A stretch of 64,000 nt of DNA from Enterobacteriaceae bacterium UBA2655 (GCA_002359495.1 DENB01000095.1:21163-85162); one strand, 5' to 3'; shown: positions 24,943 to 33,600, counted from the first letter of the stretch. The notes: generated from the letters alone by a model not told the origin. Program-made: numbers and translations.

Positions 24943-25159
24943 TTTTCAAATAAATTTATATGCCATTTTATTCGTTTTTTTCCGCTTTACCATGATTTTT
25001 AGCTTTTTTCCATAGAAACATGAACTACGCTGGGTAAGCTATCAGCTTGATAGGCATAGGTTCTGCGTTAACCCATTGCCTCGCGCAGCTCATTATTCAA
25101 CCGTGTCGCTTTCAAAATCAGGCTCTTGACATCGACGTGGTTATCAGTACAGCCAGCTG

Positions 25160-25375
25160 TCATCTTCTCAGACGTTCTGCAGGATGTTCATGACATTTTT
25201 TATCTTCATCCTGTCTAAGTCCGCTTAACTGCACGCCGGTTGCGCTGCCCTTTCGGATACGGATTGCCATTGCAGGATAATGGGGGTGCAAATTTTTCAG
25301 CAGCTCCGCTTCCAGTGCTTCCAGTGTTTCCTGGCTGATTTTCTGTTCTCTGTCGAGCATGATTTCAACTCGCAT
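25160..25375 (-). CDS. DinI-like SOS protein
   Basis: 71 residues of the DinI family: MRVEIMLDREQKISQETLEALEAELLKNLHPHYPAMAIRIRKGSATGVQLSG shows the beta-strand/helix pattern and the RIRKGS motif. DinI modulates RecA filaments. 186-type phages carry a DinI-like gene in their LexA-controlled operon beside the antirepressor tum. Here it follows another small gene, and a LexA box lies upstream of both. Confidence 0.82.
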   Translation of the reverse strand: MRVEIMLDREQKISQETLEALEAELLKNLHPHYPAMAIRIRKGSATGVQLSGLRQDEDKKCHEHPAERLRR

Positions 25376-25390
25376 CCTTATGTCTCCCTG

Positions 25391-25579
25391 TTAAGCGTGC
25401 TGGCCGCGTTCTGCGGTCCGGTCGTATTCATCAAGCTTTTCCAGAAGGCAGGTTGTCAATTCTGCAATCCATGCCACAGCCAACTCTCTATCGTTCCTGT
25501 CACATTCGGCTTTAACAATGAGCCGGGCAACCAAATCAATACGTTGCAACTGAACAGATTCTTCGAGTAAATCCTGCAC
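25391..25579 (-). CDS. small protein, first gene of the LexA-controlled operon
   Basis: 62 residues from GTG 25577-25579, chosen because AGGGGG stands four bases upstream; an ATG at 25594 has no ribosome binding site. Acidic and helical (QDLLEESVQLQRIDLVARLIVKAE, then TTCLLEKLDEYDRTAERG). No family recognised. By place it could be the counterpart of a 186-type SOS gene such as tum, but no similarity can be shown from here. Confidence 0.6.
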   Translation of the reverse strand: MQDLLEESVQLQRIDLVARLIVKAECDRNDRELAVAWIAELTTCLLEKLDEYDRTAERGQHA

Positions 25580-25600
25580 TTTTCCCCCTACCATCAACTA

Positions 25601-25616
25601 CTGTATATAATTACAG
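25601..25616 (-). promoter_or_regulatory. LexA box
   Basis: CTGTATATAATTACAG fits the CTG-N10-CAG LexA operator with the AT-rich centre of strong sites. It lies 22 bases before the GTG of the leftward SOS pair and 44 bases before the ATG of the rightward 96-codon frame, so it may control both. Confidence 0.82.
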
Positions 25617-25659
25617 TATAGATTTTCTTAAAGATTGTGAAATAGTTTTTTCCTTTAAA

Positions 25660-25950
25660 ATGAGCGAAAAATTACAAAATTTTTCTTCTAAACCTGTTAA
25701 GGACCAAACAGTTATGAGAAAAGCATGTATTGATTTGATGGCTGATACCAAAGTCGCCTGTCTTTTTGCCGGTGATCTCGGAACAGGCCAATGCCTTCAT
25801 ATGGTCATGGTTTCCGAAGATATGACTGAGTCAGCCCCTGCAGAAAAATGGGCAAAAGCTTTGAGCCTTTGTCAGCAAAAAGCGGCTGAACTGAAATATG
25901 AAGTTTCCCGCATCCGTGGCGGAAGTCTGGCCGGTCTGCCCCGCCAGTGA
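25660..25950 (+). CDS. hypothetical phage protein opposite gene A
   Basis: 96 residues, or 78 if the internal ATG at 25714 (MRKACIDLMADTKVACLF), which follows an AAGGA, is used. No family recognised. It contains an alpha/beta pattern (VACLFAGDLGTGQCLHMVMVSE) and a helical end. It is divergent from the LexA-controlled pair and convergent with gene A, ending 11 bases from its stop. In orientation it matches the leftward genes (tin, old) of P2. Confidence 0.55.
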   Translation: MSEKLQNFSSKPVKDQTVMRKACIDLMADTKVACLFAGDLGTGQCLHMVMVSEDMTESAPAEKWAKALSLCQQKAAELKYEVSRIRGGSLAGLPRQ

Positions 25951-25961
25951 TTGCATGGCGG

Positions 25962-28400
25962 CTAAGACCACTGCCGCCATTTATCATCTTCCTGCAGGCG
26001 CTCATTCCGGTAATAAATCCGCATTCCCGCCCCTGAATCCAGGCTTCCGCCACTCAGAAGCAGATCCGTTTCTGCATGGCTTGCCTTAAACCCCCTGGCT
26101 TTCAGCTCTGCTTCCAGCTGTAACCTCTGATAATCGTCAATTGTTTGTTTATAACTCTGCCTTTTACGGGGCTGAACCACTTTCAGCCTGGCAAGAAGCG
26201 CCCGCCGTTCTTTCCTGCTCATGTTGTTATAGTCAGGTTCTCTCTTTGCTGCCGTCCCTTCTCTTTCCTCACTTTCAAAGGTATTCCCAAAATCAGAAAT
26301 CCCCCCTGAAACGTGTGATTTTTCTACAGGGGGACAGTTATTGCCACGAGTCCAAGGGGCGCAAGCGCCCTGGTCGGCTGTCGCCTCCTGAACGTCAACG
26401 GCCTTACGGACCATTTTCCACTTCGTTGCGTGCGTGCAAATCCGGCCCGCTACTAACGGGGACCAGATGCCATAAATGCGGGTGCCGTGATCGCCGTAAG
26501 AGGTCGGCTCGTCGTTAAGCTCATAAGCCGTTCTGACAATATGATGTTTGCGTGGAACCAGCACGCCGCCCTGCTTCATGATGTAGGTAGCAAAGCAGCC
26601 CACATCTGCAGCGGCCAGCACCGCGTCCAGCTGCGCATTTTCAAGAACAGGCGCACCGGCCTTTTTCTCGCTCTGCATCCTCAGCGCCTGACGGGCAAGC
26701 AGGCGCAGCTCACGATATGCCTGGCGGCCCGGAATACCAAAGAAACGGAACTGCTGAACACGATGCAGTGATGCCCATGCGCCAACGTTTTCAGCGTTAT
26801 CACGCAGTGATTTACCGGTTTCGGCGCTGACTTCATCTGACAGGCCGCGACCGTCGATATTTTTACTCACATATTTAGCGATATAGCTGGTCGGCGTACC
26901 TTTGCGGGGGTTGATAAGTTCTGATTTGAAACGCGGACCCGTATTACTTCCCAGCTCCTCGCGATCTTCACGGATGGCAAACTTACGCAGCAGCGCAGAG
27001 ATTGAACGGCGGTCTTTTTTGCGCATGAAGCACAGCAGGTGCCAGTGTACGGTGCCGTCGTGGTGAGGCTCCGCTACACGAACGCCATACCAGCGCAATC
27101 CTTTCTTATGCATGGCCTTACGGAATGCTTCAAACGTCCTGACCAGGTAATCGCTGCTCTGCCGGACGGTGGCAGTTGTCCATTTAGGATTCGGCCTGCC
27201 GTTGTTAAGGGTGGCGTGGAAGCGCGACGGGCAGGTAATGGTATAAAACACTGCGCAGTCATCGCGCATTTCCGCGATAAGCTCCAGTCCTTTAACGCAG
27301 GCCATCATTTCATTTCTGCGGTGTGCAGGGTTGCTGTTGCTGGCATTCACCACATCTTCCATATCAAGCGTGTCGCCATCTTCGTTGACAAGCTCGTGCG
27401 AACGGAAAAATTCCAGCGATTTGCGGCGTTGCTCGCGTTTATGGATCACGGCCTCAAAACTGACGTAGGGTGACGCTTTTTTGTTGACCAGACAGACAGC
27501 GCGCAGCTGCTCCTCCCGCCATTCGCAGCGCAACTGCCAAAGCTTACGATACCACCAGTCCGAGCAGAGCATACGGGCCAGCGACGGCGGGATTAAATCA
27601 TAAGGTACAGGCTTGCGGCGGCGCTTTTTGCGGCGCAGTTGCTCGAAAGCGGGGGGGATAACATCGAGGCGCATCGCTTCAGCGGCCACGATTTCCCATG
27701 CCTGGCGGATCTGCTCCGGCTTCACGTCGTCACTCACAAAAAGATGACCGCTCGCAGTATCAAGGCACATGCTCATATGCGCAGCTACCAGCGTTGATAA
27801 CCGTTTTACCTGATTCTGGTTCATTTCAGGCAACGCCAGCAGCCCGTCCAGCCCGTCATGGCCGGCCATAAAACGAAAAGAGACTGAAATCTGGCTTTCG
27901 CGTACGCGGGCCAGTCTTTCAAGGCAGGGGCGGATGGTTTCGCGCAGGTAGCGGGAGTAAGCCTGCGGTCTGCCGAGGTTATGAAAAAATTTAATTCTTT
28001 CCAGCAGAGGCTTACTGATGTGTGCAGGCTGGGCGCTGACATCGGCCACGATAACCAGATCGGGATTGAATCGCTGTTGTTCGCGGGCCGTTTTTGCCCC
28101 GCTGATAATTCTGTCCTGCACAATTTCACGCTGGACAGGATCACGGGATTCATTAAAGAAATAGCGTTCCCAAACCTCATCACTCAGCGCCTCACGGTGC
28201 AGCTGTTCCTGCTCGTTATCCGCAGCGTAAAGAGTGATCAGGTTTGAAAGCGCAGAAACCGGCGCAACTTCTGCCGGTTCCAGGTAGGGGTTAACAGCTT
28301 TCCGGGGGGTGTTCCATGCATATTCACGCTGCGTTTTTGGCGCAGCGTGAGGATCTGAGTTGTGTTCTGTCAGCAAATTATGCAGGCTCATTACTGACAC
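25962..28400 (-). CDS. A: rolling-circle replication initiator gpA
   Basis: 812 residues; P2 gpA has 761. An HUH endonuclease: the metal-binding motif ([16 protein letters not shown]) is near residue 455 and the double-tyrosine motif YIAKYVSKN near 504-508, as in P2 and phiX174 A proteins. It nicks the phage origin, which in P2 lies within this gene, and starts one-sided replication through the host Rep helicase. No homologue of the P2 helicase-loading gene B is present in the early operon, as in 186. Confidence 0.94.
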   Translation of the reverse strand: MSVMSLHNLLTEHNSDPHAAPKTQREYAWNTPRKAVNPYLEPAEVAPVSALSNLITLYAADNEQEQLHREALSDEVWERYFFNESRDPVQREIVQDRIISGAKTAREQQRFNPDLVIVADVSAQPAHISKPLLERIKFFHNLGRPQAYSRYLRETIRPCLERLARVRESQISVSFRFMAGHDGLDGLLALPEMNQNQVKRLSTLVAAHMSMCLDTASGHLFVSDDVKPEQIRQAWEIVAAEAMRLDVIPPAFEQLRRKKRRRKPVPYDLIPPSLARMLCSDWWYRKLWQLRCEWREEQLRAVCLVNKKASPYVSFEAVIHKREQRRKSLEFFRSHELVNEDGDTLDMEDVVNASNSNPAHRRNEMMACVKGLELIAEMRDDCAVFYTITCPSRFHATLNNGRPNPKWTTATVRQSSDYLVRTFEAFRKAMHKKGLRWYGVRVAEPHHDGTVHWHLLCFMRKKDRRSISALLRKFAIREDREELGSNTGPRFKSELINPRKGTPTSYIAKYVSKNIDGRGLSDEVSAETGKSLRDNAENVGAWASLHRVQQFRFFGIPGRQAYRELRLLARQALRMQSEKKAGAPVLENAQLDAVLAAADVGCFATYIMKQGGVLVPRKHHIVRTAYELNDEPTSYGDHGTRIYGIWSPLVAGRICTHATKWKMVRKAVDVQEATADQGACAPWTRGNNCPPVEKSHVSGGISDFGNTFESEEREGTAAKREPDYNNMSRKERRALLARLKVVQPRKRQSYKQTIDDYQRLQLEAELKARGFKASHAETDLLLSGGSLDSGAGMRIYYRNERLQEDDKWRQWS

Positions 28401-28657
28401 GGCCCGCCTTCAAAGCTCAGCATCACGTAACCCGGCGCCCATTCGTCCAGGTCAGTGATATGAGTGATTCGGACCTGCACATGCAGGCCCGTGAATCCCA
28501 CCAGGTCAGGAAAGTCAGCCTGCGGCCCGAACTCAAAAAGACACAGCAGATCGCCCACGGCAAAATCCCGGTCATTGCATCGGAATTCCGCTTTCTTCTC
28601 GCCACGCAGAACAGCCGCATAATGCTGCGGCTGAATTTTGAGGTTATGGATTTTCAT
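28391..28657 (-). CDS. DUF3850 (ASCH/PUA-like) domain protein
   Basis: 88 residues fitting DUF3850: [43 protein letters not shown]. The fold is of the PUA/ASCH group and presumably binds RNA or nucleotides. Common in the early operon of P2-like phages just before A. It overlaps A by 10 bases and the preceding gene by one. Confidence 0.85.
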   Translation of the reverse strand: MKIHNLKIQPQHYAAVLRGEKKAEFRCNDRDFAVGDLLCLFEFGPQADFPDLVGFTGLHVQVRITHITDLDEWAPGYVMLSFEGGPCQ

Positions 28658-28884
28658 CAGTGCAGGTCCCGTGATTCGTTTTCAAACCGCTCTGCTTCCT
28701 GCCGCAGCAGCTCCGCCGCCTCGATACCGTTAAGCCCCTGCTTATGGATATGCACGGCCATTGCAGCCAGGCGGACAGAGAATTTCAGCGCGCGGTCTTT
28801 GCGCTCCTCGTTACGGGCTTCGGCCAGCAGGTTCTGCATGGCTGATTCGTCTGCTTCAAAAGTGCGGGTTTCGATATTTTGCAT
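28657..28884 (-). CDS. DUF2732-type early protein
   Basis: 75 residues, mainly helical and highly charged (NLLAEARNEERKDRALKFSVRLAAMAVHIHKQGLNGIEAAELLRQEAERFE). The pattern fits DUF2732, small proteins of unknown role found in P2-like early operons. One-base overlap with the next gene. Confidence 0.75.
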   Translation of the reverse strand: MQNIETRTFEADESAMQNLLAEARNEERKDRALKFSVRLAAMAVHIHKQGLNGIEAAELLRQEAERFENESRDLH

Positions 28885-28953
28885 TTCTCTTTCTCCTGAA
28901 TTCGGGCAAAAGAATGCCCGACGGGTTTACGCCATTTAATTTCGTTGGGTTAA

Positions 28954-29292
28954 TTAATTAGGAAGCGTCAGCTTTTTGGGAAATAAACTCACGACTGCAC
29001 GAAAGTGATTCATTGCACCAATCAGCGCGGCAATTTCGTCACTCGTCAGTTCATCAAATTCAACGCTGTGACGTTCTTTGCTGATATTAGCCAGAAAGAA
29101 AATGGCGCTCAGTGCCCGGTTATTTTGCTCATACTGCGCATCGCGTTTATTACGCATTTCGTTAATAAACCGCTTCAGCTCATTTCCGCAGTCGCCGTAC
29201 ATCATTGTGCGAAGCGCCGCTATGTGGTTCAGCGCGCTGGCGCGTTGCCCGGCGCTCATCTGAACAGTGATATTTTCAGCTTTGTAAGACAT
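28954..29292 (-). CDS. DUF5347-like early protein
   Basis: 112 residues, helical, beginning MSYKAENITVQMSAGQRASALNHIAALRTMMYG. It resembles DUF5347 proteins of enterobacterial prophages as I remember them; function unknown. It overlaps the fil gene end by 37 bases in another frame, so one of the two boundaries may be shorter in reality. Confidence 0.65.
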   Translation of the reverse strand: MSYKAENITVQMSAGQRASALNHIAALRTMMYGDCGNELKRFINEMRNKRDAQYEQNNRALSAIFFLANISKERHSVEFDELTSDEIAALIGAMNHFRAVVSLFPKKLTLPN

Positions 29293-29447
29293 TTTGCTTT
29301 ACTCCCGTTACCGGTTAACCCTGCCAGCAGTTCCGTTTGTGAATTTGACGGATGCCAGCGTCTGCCGTTCGCTCCCATAATCCAGCCATGGCCATAAGCC
29401 GGTGATGGGTTCTGCCGTTTTAAAAGCGGCGCTACTGAAAAAGCCAT
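29256..29447 (-). CDS. fil: Fil-type filamentation protein (DUF2724)
   Basis: 63 residues: MAFSVAPLLKRQNPSPAYGHGWIMGANGRRWHPSNSQTELLAGL is the signature of the DUF2724/Fil family. In phage 186 fil lies right after cII, as here, and its product stops host cell division during early lytic growth. Eight bases separate it from the CII-like gene. Confidence 0.82.
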   Translation of the reverse strand: MAFSVAPLLKRQNPSPAYGHGWIMGANGRRWHPSNSQTELLAGLTGNGSKAKCLTKLKISLFR

Positions 29448-29454
29448 GCAGCCC

Positions 29455-29964
29455 TCAATTCAGACCGAAGGAAGCGCCGAGGCCGCTGATTGCATCTACT
29501 GTATTTGCCAGCGTCGGGTTCGAATGAATGCGTGTCTGTACTGCCATTGCGGCCAGAGTCAGACAGCGAATGCCGCTGTTTACGTTCTGAATTAAATTGC
29601 GACGACCGGCAGGCGAGATGTTGTCCTGAACAACAGCGGTAGCTGCCAGCTGCCCTACTTCCGCCGTTGCTTTGAGAACGTAATTTGACAGCTTTTCCTG
29701 TGCCACTTCGTTGACCGGCACACACGGCAGGCAATGCAGTTGCGCCAGCATCCCGTCAACCAGCGTTGCATCTTCGGTCAGGTCAGTCAGGATCAGCATT
29801 TCCCGGACTGTAAGCTGATGTACCTGCTCCGGGTTCAGCTTGTTGCTGATGGTCTGAGGATTCAGGCCCGCTTTCTTAGCCAGCTGAATGATATTGTTCT
29901 TTGCCGCAAATGCCCGGCAGGCCTCATCGAAATGGCTATGTGTAGAAACACTAAAATCAAACAT
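29455..29964 (-). CDS. cII: CII-like regulatory protein (CP76 family)
   Basis: 169 residues of the 186 CII type: an N-terminal helix-turn-helix (FAAKNNIIQLAKKAGLNPQTISNKLNPEQVHQLTVREMLILTDLT) and a helical oligomerisation part. 186 CII activates the promoter that establishes lysogeny. It lies after the Cox/Apl gene in the lytic operon, the order of 186. Confidence 0.88.
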   Translation of the reverse strand: MFDFSVSTHSHFDEACRAFAAKNNIIQLAKKAGLNPQTISNKLNPEQVHQLTVREMLILTDLTEDATLVDGMLAQLHCLPCVPVNEVAQEKLSNYVLKATAEVGQLAATAVVQDNISPAGRRNLIQNVNSGIRCLTLAAMAVQTRIHSNPTLANTVDAISGLGASFGLN

Positions 29965-29998
29965 GCTTTATCCCTGTCAGTATCCCAATATGGGTCCG

Positions 29999-30235
29999 TC
30001 AAGCCTGAACTGTAATGTGATAGCCAGACGCAGCTTCTACGATTAACGCAAGCATGTTGACTTCAATCAGGCCGTTTGCACCTTCTTTCTTCCTGATTGG
30101 CAAACGGTTTTCTTGATACATCTTACGAGCAGTGCGCTTGCAGATGCCGGTGCGGCGGCAGTACTCATCCAGAGAGATGAAAGGCTCAGAAATCACAAAG
30201 TTGAGATTTGGTCGCATTGAAAAATCACGCTTCAT
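29999..30235 (-). CDS. apl: Cox/Apl-type excisionase and repressor of early promoters
   Basis: 78 residues with a MerR/Xis-like winged helix (ISLDEYCRRTGICKRTARKMYQENRLPIRKK). First gene of the lytic operon and divergent from cI, the place of cox in P2 and apl in 186. Such proteins repress the lysogenic promoter and help the integrase excise the prophage. Repeats spaced by ten bases, of the kind Apl binds, are seen both beside this gene (30264-30288) and beside attR (31990-32024). Confidence 0.82.
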   Translation of the reverse strand: MKRDFSMRPNLNFVISEPFISLDEYCRRTGICKRTARKMYQENRLPIRKKEGANGLIEVNMLALIVEAASGYHITVQA

Positions 30236-30263
30236 AATGCAATATCCCCTTTTGGGTTTACGT

Positions 30264-30288
30264 TGTCTCTATATGTCACTATATGGCA
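30264..30288. promoter_or_regulatory. tandem 10-bp-spaced sites in the apl/cI promoter region
   Basis: Two copies, TGTCTCTATATGTCA (30264-30278) and TGTCACTATATGGCA (30274-30288), share CTATATG one helical turn apart. Closely related repeats occur near attR. Site sharing between the early switch and the attachment region fits a Cox/Apl protein. Confidence 0.6.
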
Positions 30289-30325
30289 TACATCACAAAA
30301 CGAAATATAGGATCACAAAACGCCA

Positions 30326-30946
30326 ATGTCAAACCATAAAAACACAAAACGGAATATTGATGATTCGGTTCGTAAAGCTATCGAAAGCAGAAAAGGCGGC
30401 AAGGATGTCATTTTCCGCTTAGTAGAAGCCTACGGATTCAGTAGCAGACAGGCTTTATGTAACCATTTAGATGTTTCACAAAGCACGCTTGCGAATCGCT
30501 CTGCGAGAGATACATTTCCTGATGATTGGGTGCTAATTTGCCACATCGAAACTGGTGCCTCCCTCAAATGGCTCATTACTGGCAAGGGCTTGCCATTTGA
30601 GAACACACCAGATTCACGAATCACCACTCTGGAATATAAGACAATCTCAAATGGGATGTTAACTGCAGAAGCGGATCGCATAGTGGATGCAAACTCTTTA
30701 CCCGATGGACTAAAAAAACCCTTCTTAGTAAATGCAGATAGAGATTGCTATTTAGTAGATGCTTATGAAGGAGAAGTTACAGATGGGATGTGGCTTATCA
30801 AAGTCGATAATTTAGTCAGCGTTAGAGAATTAATCCGCTTTCCCGGTGGCAGAATACGAGTCGAAAATGGCAAGGCTTCCTTTGAATGTCAGATCAGCGA
30901 CATTGAAGTGCTGGGAAAAGTCATCTCTAAGACCGAGTATTTTTAA
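30326..30946 (+). CDS. cI: CI-type lysogeny repressor
   Basis: 206 residues. An N-terminal helix-turn-helix (RLVEAYGFSSRQALCNHLDVSQSTLANRSARDTFP) matches the bacteriophage CI repressor domain of the 186 type, which also reads alternative bases; the C-terminal domain (LVDAYEGEVTDGMWLIKVDNLVSVRELIRFPGG) resembles the S24-like oligomerisation fold. Unlike lambda CI, 186 CI is not cleaved by RecA but is countered by the LexA-controlled Tum protein; the LexA box near 25601 suggests a similar path. Six bases separate it from int. Confidence 0.9.
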   Translation: MSNHKNTKRNIDDSVRKAIESRKGGKDVIFRLVEAYGFSSRQALCNHLDVSQSTLANRSARDTFPDDWVLICHIETGASLKWLITGKGLPFENTPDSRITTLEYKTISNGMLTAEADRIVDANSLPDGLKKPFLVNADRDCYLVDAYEGEVTDGMWLIKVDNLVSVRELIRFPGGRIRVENGKASFECQISDIEVLGKVISKTEYF

Positions 30947-30951
30947 TAGCC

Positions 30952-31965
30952 ATGGCCGTCAGCAAATTACCTAATGGAAAATGGCAGGCGCAGTTTTTCC
31001 CCAACGGGCGAGATGGTAAACGCGTCCGCCGTCAGTTCGCCACAAAAGGCGAGGCGCTTTCATATGAAAAACACATCAAAGCACAAGCGCAAGATAAGCC
31101 CTGGCTTGGTGAGAAGACCGATAAAAGGCGCGTTTTTGATTTAGTTGAAACCTGGTACAACGCACACGGCATAACGCTATCTGACGGGAAGAAGCGGAAA
31201 GATGCAATGGAATTTGCCTGCAAAGCTATGGGTGATCCGCTTGCCACAGAGTTTAATGCGCGCATATTTTCAGCATACCGTGAGCAACGGCTGTCAGGAA
31301 AAATCACCCGCTCAAACCGCGTTAAAACCGTAACGCCCAGAACTGTTAACCTTGAACTGGCATATTTTCGGGCTGTATTTAATGAGCTACGTCGTTTAGA
31401 TGAGTGGACGGCACCTAACCCGTTAGACAATGTTAGAGAATATAAAATAGCCGAGTCAGAAATGGCTTATCTGACCAGTGAGGAACTAAGAGCGTTACTA
31501 AAAGAATGTGAGCAAAGCCGTTCTAAGGACTTACTGGCAGTTGTGAAGCTGTGCCTGGCAACCGGGGCACGCTGGGGCGAGGCTGAAACACTAAAGGGAA
31601 ATCAAATACGAGCCGGTAAAGTGATTTTCATTAAGACGAAAGGCAAGAAAAACCGCGCAGTTCCTATTAGTGATTCTCTGCTGAAAGAACTTCCATCAAG
31701 TCGGAAGGCGAAGCCTCTCTTTTCATCTTGCTATGCCGCCTTTCGATCTGCATTGAAACGGGCAGAAATTGAAACACCTGCGGGCCAGCTAACTCACGTT
31801 TTACGCCACACTTTTGCATCACATTTTATGATGAACGGCGGAAACATTTTGGTGCTTCAGCGCATCTTGGGGCATACAGATATTAAGGTAACAATGCGCT
31901 ATGCCCACTTTGCGCCTGACCATCTTTCTGAGGCAATAAACTTTAACCCGCTAAACCGGCTTTGA
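30952..31965 (+). CDS. int: tyrosine-recombinase integrase
   Basis: 337 residues, the same as P2 Int. The N-terminus (LPNGKWQAQFFPNGRDGKRVRRQFATKGEAL) is the arm-binding domain. Catalytic residues are visible: the first Arg in ATGARWGEAE (about 205), HVLRHTFASHFM, and the nucleophile Tyr near 317 in VTMRYAHF. It inserts the phage at the tRNA-Ile2 gene. It shares a transcript with cI, as in P2 and 186. The stop codon runs into the right-hand arm-type repeat. Confidence 0.95.
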   Translation: MAVSKLPNGKWQAQFFPNGRDGKRVRRQFATKGEALSYEKHIKAQAQDKPWLGEKTDKRRVFDLVETWYNAHGITLSDGKKRKDAMEFACKAMGDPLATEFNARIFSAYREQRLSGKITRSNRVKTVTPRTVNLELAYFRAVFNELRRLDEWTAPNPLDNVREYKIAESEMAYLTSEELRALLKECEQSRSKDLLAVVKLCLATGARWGEAETLKGNQIRAGKVIFIKTKGKKNRAVPISDSLLKELPSSRKAKPLFSSCYAAFRSALKRAEIETPAGQLTHVLRHTFASHFMMNGGNILVLQRILGHTDIKVTMRYAHFAPDHLSEAINFNPLNRL

Positions 31966-31986
31966 TGGCAGCAAAATGGCAGCAGA
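31966..31986 (+). promoter_or_regulatory. integrase arm-type site (right end)
   Basis: Exact 21-base match to 1877-1897, starting directly after the int stop codon. After excision the two copies would flank the attP core on either side. Confidence 0.6.
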
Positions 31987-31989
31987 GCA

Positions 31990-32024
31990 TGTTACTACGT
32001 GCCATTATTTGCCACTATATGACA
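31990..32024 (+). promoter_or_regulatory. three tandem Cox/Apl-type sites beside attR
   Basis: TGTTACTACGTGCCA (31990), TGCCATTATTTGCCA (32000) and TGCCACTATATGACA (32010) follow one another at ten-base steps and match the pair at 30264-30288. This layout is expected for an excisionase binding on one face of the DNA at the attachment site. Confidence 0.6.
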
Positions 32025-32077
32025 GACTAATAAAGTTATAAATCAGTAACTTACTGTTTTTCCTAAAAACATTTTCG

Positions 32078-32142
32078 GACTCATAATCGCTTGGTCGCTG
32101 GTTCAAGTCCAGCAGGGGCCACCAAATTTAAGCTGTGAAATC
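32078..32142 (+). repeat. attR core, 65-bp repeat of the tRNA-Ile2 3' end
   Basis: Identical to 1760-1824. It holds only the anticodon arm, T-arm and acceptor 3' strand, so it is not a functional tRNA. It marks the right border of the prophage. Confidence 0.95.
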
Positions 32143-32150
32143 GCTAATAA

Positions 32151-32178
32151 AAAAGCCACTTTGTAAGGTGGCTTTTTT
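32151..32178 (+). terminator. original chromosomal terminator of tRNA-Ile2
   Basis: Stem AAAAGCCAC / GTGGCTTTT followed by T-rich sequence. It would follow the tRNA in a cell without the prophage; the tRNA transcript now ends at the phage copy at 1833. Confidence 0.8.
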
Positions 32179-32278
32179 ATTAGTGATTTTTGCGTGGCGG
32201 TAAAATGGCTATGGGATAATTTTCGCTCCAAACAACTCAGCGTCATCAAACTAACGCACCTTTTCCTGTCTCAAAAAA

Positions 32279-32297
32279 AGCGCCGCTACGCGGCGCT
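32279..32297 (-). terminator. terminator of sdaC
   Basis: Minus-strand stem AGCGCCGC, loop GTA, GCGGCGCT, followed by seven T. It lies 11 bases after the sdaC stop. Confidence 0.88.
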
Positions 32298-32307
32298 CAG
32301 TTCATCC

Positions 32308-33600
32308 TTAGCTAACCAGCGAATAAAATATTGCGGAAATCGCCACCAGCCCTATCACCACCACAAACAGGTTGCTGACAGGGCCGCTGTACTTACGCAT
32401 CGCGGGAACTTTGCGGATAGCGTACATTGGCATCAGGAACAGAATCATCGCGATCACCGGACCGCCGAGCGTCTCAATCATGCCGAGAATGCTGGGATTC
32501 CAGGTAGCGACGATCCAGGTGGTTAGCAGCATAAACAGCGCGGTGAGCCGGTTAAGCTTCTGCGGCTCGATGGTTTTCCCCCTGCTACGCAGCGATTTAA
32601 TCACCAGACCGTTAAAGCCCTCGCGTGCGCCGAGATAGTGACCGAGGAAGGATTTAGTGATCGCCACCATCGCAATCACCGGACCCAGCCAGGCGATGAT
32701 CGGCGCATGAAAATGGTTAGCCAGGTAAGAGAGAATCGTAATATTCTGCTCTCTCGCCGCATACAGGTCGCTGGGCGAGAGGCTCAGCACGCAGCTGAAG
32801 ACGAAAAACATCACCGTCGCCACCATCATGACGTGCGCGCAAGCCAGAATGCGGGAGCATTTTTTCTCCGCCGCTGCGCCATACTCTTCGCGCTTCGCCA
32901 CGGCGAAGGAGGAGATAATCGGCGAGTGGTTAAAGGAAAACACCATCACCGGGATGGCCAGCCAGAGCGTCATCCACAGACCGTTCTCATTGCTGCTGTG
33001 ATCTAAAGAGAGCGTTTCCAGCGCCGCGCCGTGCCAGTGCGGGATCAGATAAAGCGCCATCAACATCAGCACCGCCACAAAGGGAAACACCAGCACGCTC
33101 ATCGCTTTTACAATCATCTGCTCGCCAAAACGCACCACCGTCATCATCCCAAGGATTAAAATCAACGACAATACGGCGCGCGGCGGCATCGGCATATCCA
33201 GCTGGTGCGTGATGAAACTTTCCACCGTATTGGTGATAGCCACGCTGTACATCAGCAGTATCGGGTAGATGGCGAAAAAGTAGAGCAGCGTGATGATCTT
33301 ACCGGCCCCGACGCCGAAATGTTCCTCCACCACTTCGGTAATGTCCTCGCCCGGATTTTTCCCGGAGAGCACAAAGCGGGTCAGCGCGCGATGCGCGAAG
33401 AAGGTCATCGGAAACGCAAGGAGCGCCATGATAATCAGCGGAATCATCCCGCCGACGCCAGCGTTGATCGGCAGAAAGAGTACGCCTGCGCCAATGGCGG
33501 TGCCGTATAAACCCAGCATCCACATAGTGTCTGTTTTGCGCCATCCTGGTGTCGCTAGCGCCTCAATGACGGCATTCGGGCCGGTCTGAGTGTTTTCCAT
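32308..33600 (-). CDS. sdaC: serine/proton symporter SdaC
   Basis: 430 residues against 429 in E. coli, and recognisable along the whole length (WRKTDTMWMLGLYGTAIGAGVLFLPINAGVGG, then SFAVAKREEYG and MIETLGGPVIAMILFLMPMYAI). A hydroxy/aromatic amino acid permease (HAAAP) with about eleven membrane helices, it imports L-serine with protons. The start is ATG 33598-33600, with GGAG six bases upstream. In E. coli sdaC is followed by the serine deaminase gene sdaB; here it stands alone between the prophage and malT. Confidence 0.94.
   Translation of the reverse strand: MENTQTGPNAVIEALATPGWRKTDTMWMLGLYGTAIGAGVLFLPINAGVGGMIPLIIMALLAFPMTFFAHRALTRFVLSGKNPGEDITEVVEEHFGVGAGKIITLLYFFAIYPILLMYSVAITNTVESFITHQLDMPMPPRAVLSLILILGMMTVVRFGEQMIVKAMSVLVFPFVAVLMLMALYLIPHWHGAALETLSLDHSSNENGLWMTLWLAIPVMVFSFNHSPIISSFAVAKREEYGAAAEKKCSRILACAHVMMVATVMFFVFSCVLSLSPSDLYAAREQNITILSYLANHFHAPIIAWLGPVIAMVAITKSFLGHYLGAREGFNGLVIKSLRSRGKTIEPQKLNRLTALFMLLTTWIVATWNPSILGMIETLGGPVIAMILFLMPMYAIRKVPAMRKYSGPVSNLFVVVIGLVAISAIFYSLVS

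Noticed and set aside
24943..25159. Possible small gene between the ParB-like gene and the DinI-like gene
   Set aside because: About 217 bases with no frame that has both a ribosome binding site and protein-like text; taken as promoter and spacer of the cargo operon.
32078..32125. Second tRNA-like sequence
   Set aside because: Only the 3' part of tRNA-Ile2 from the anticodon stem onward; it is the attR copy and cannot fold as a tRNA.
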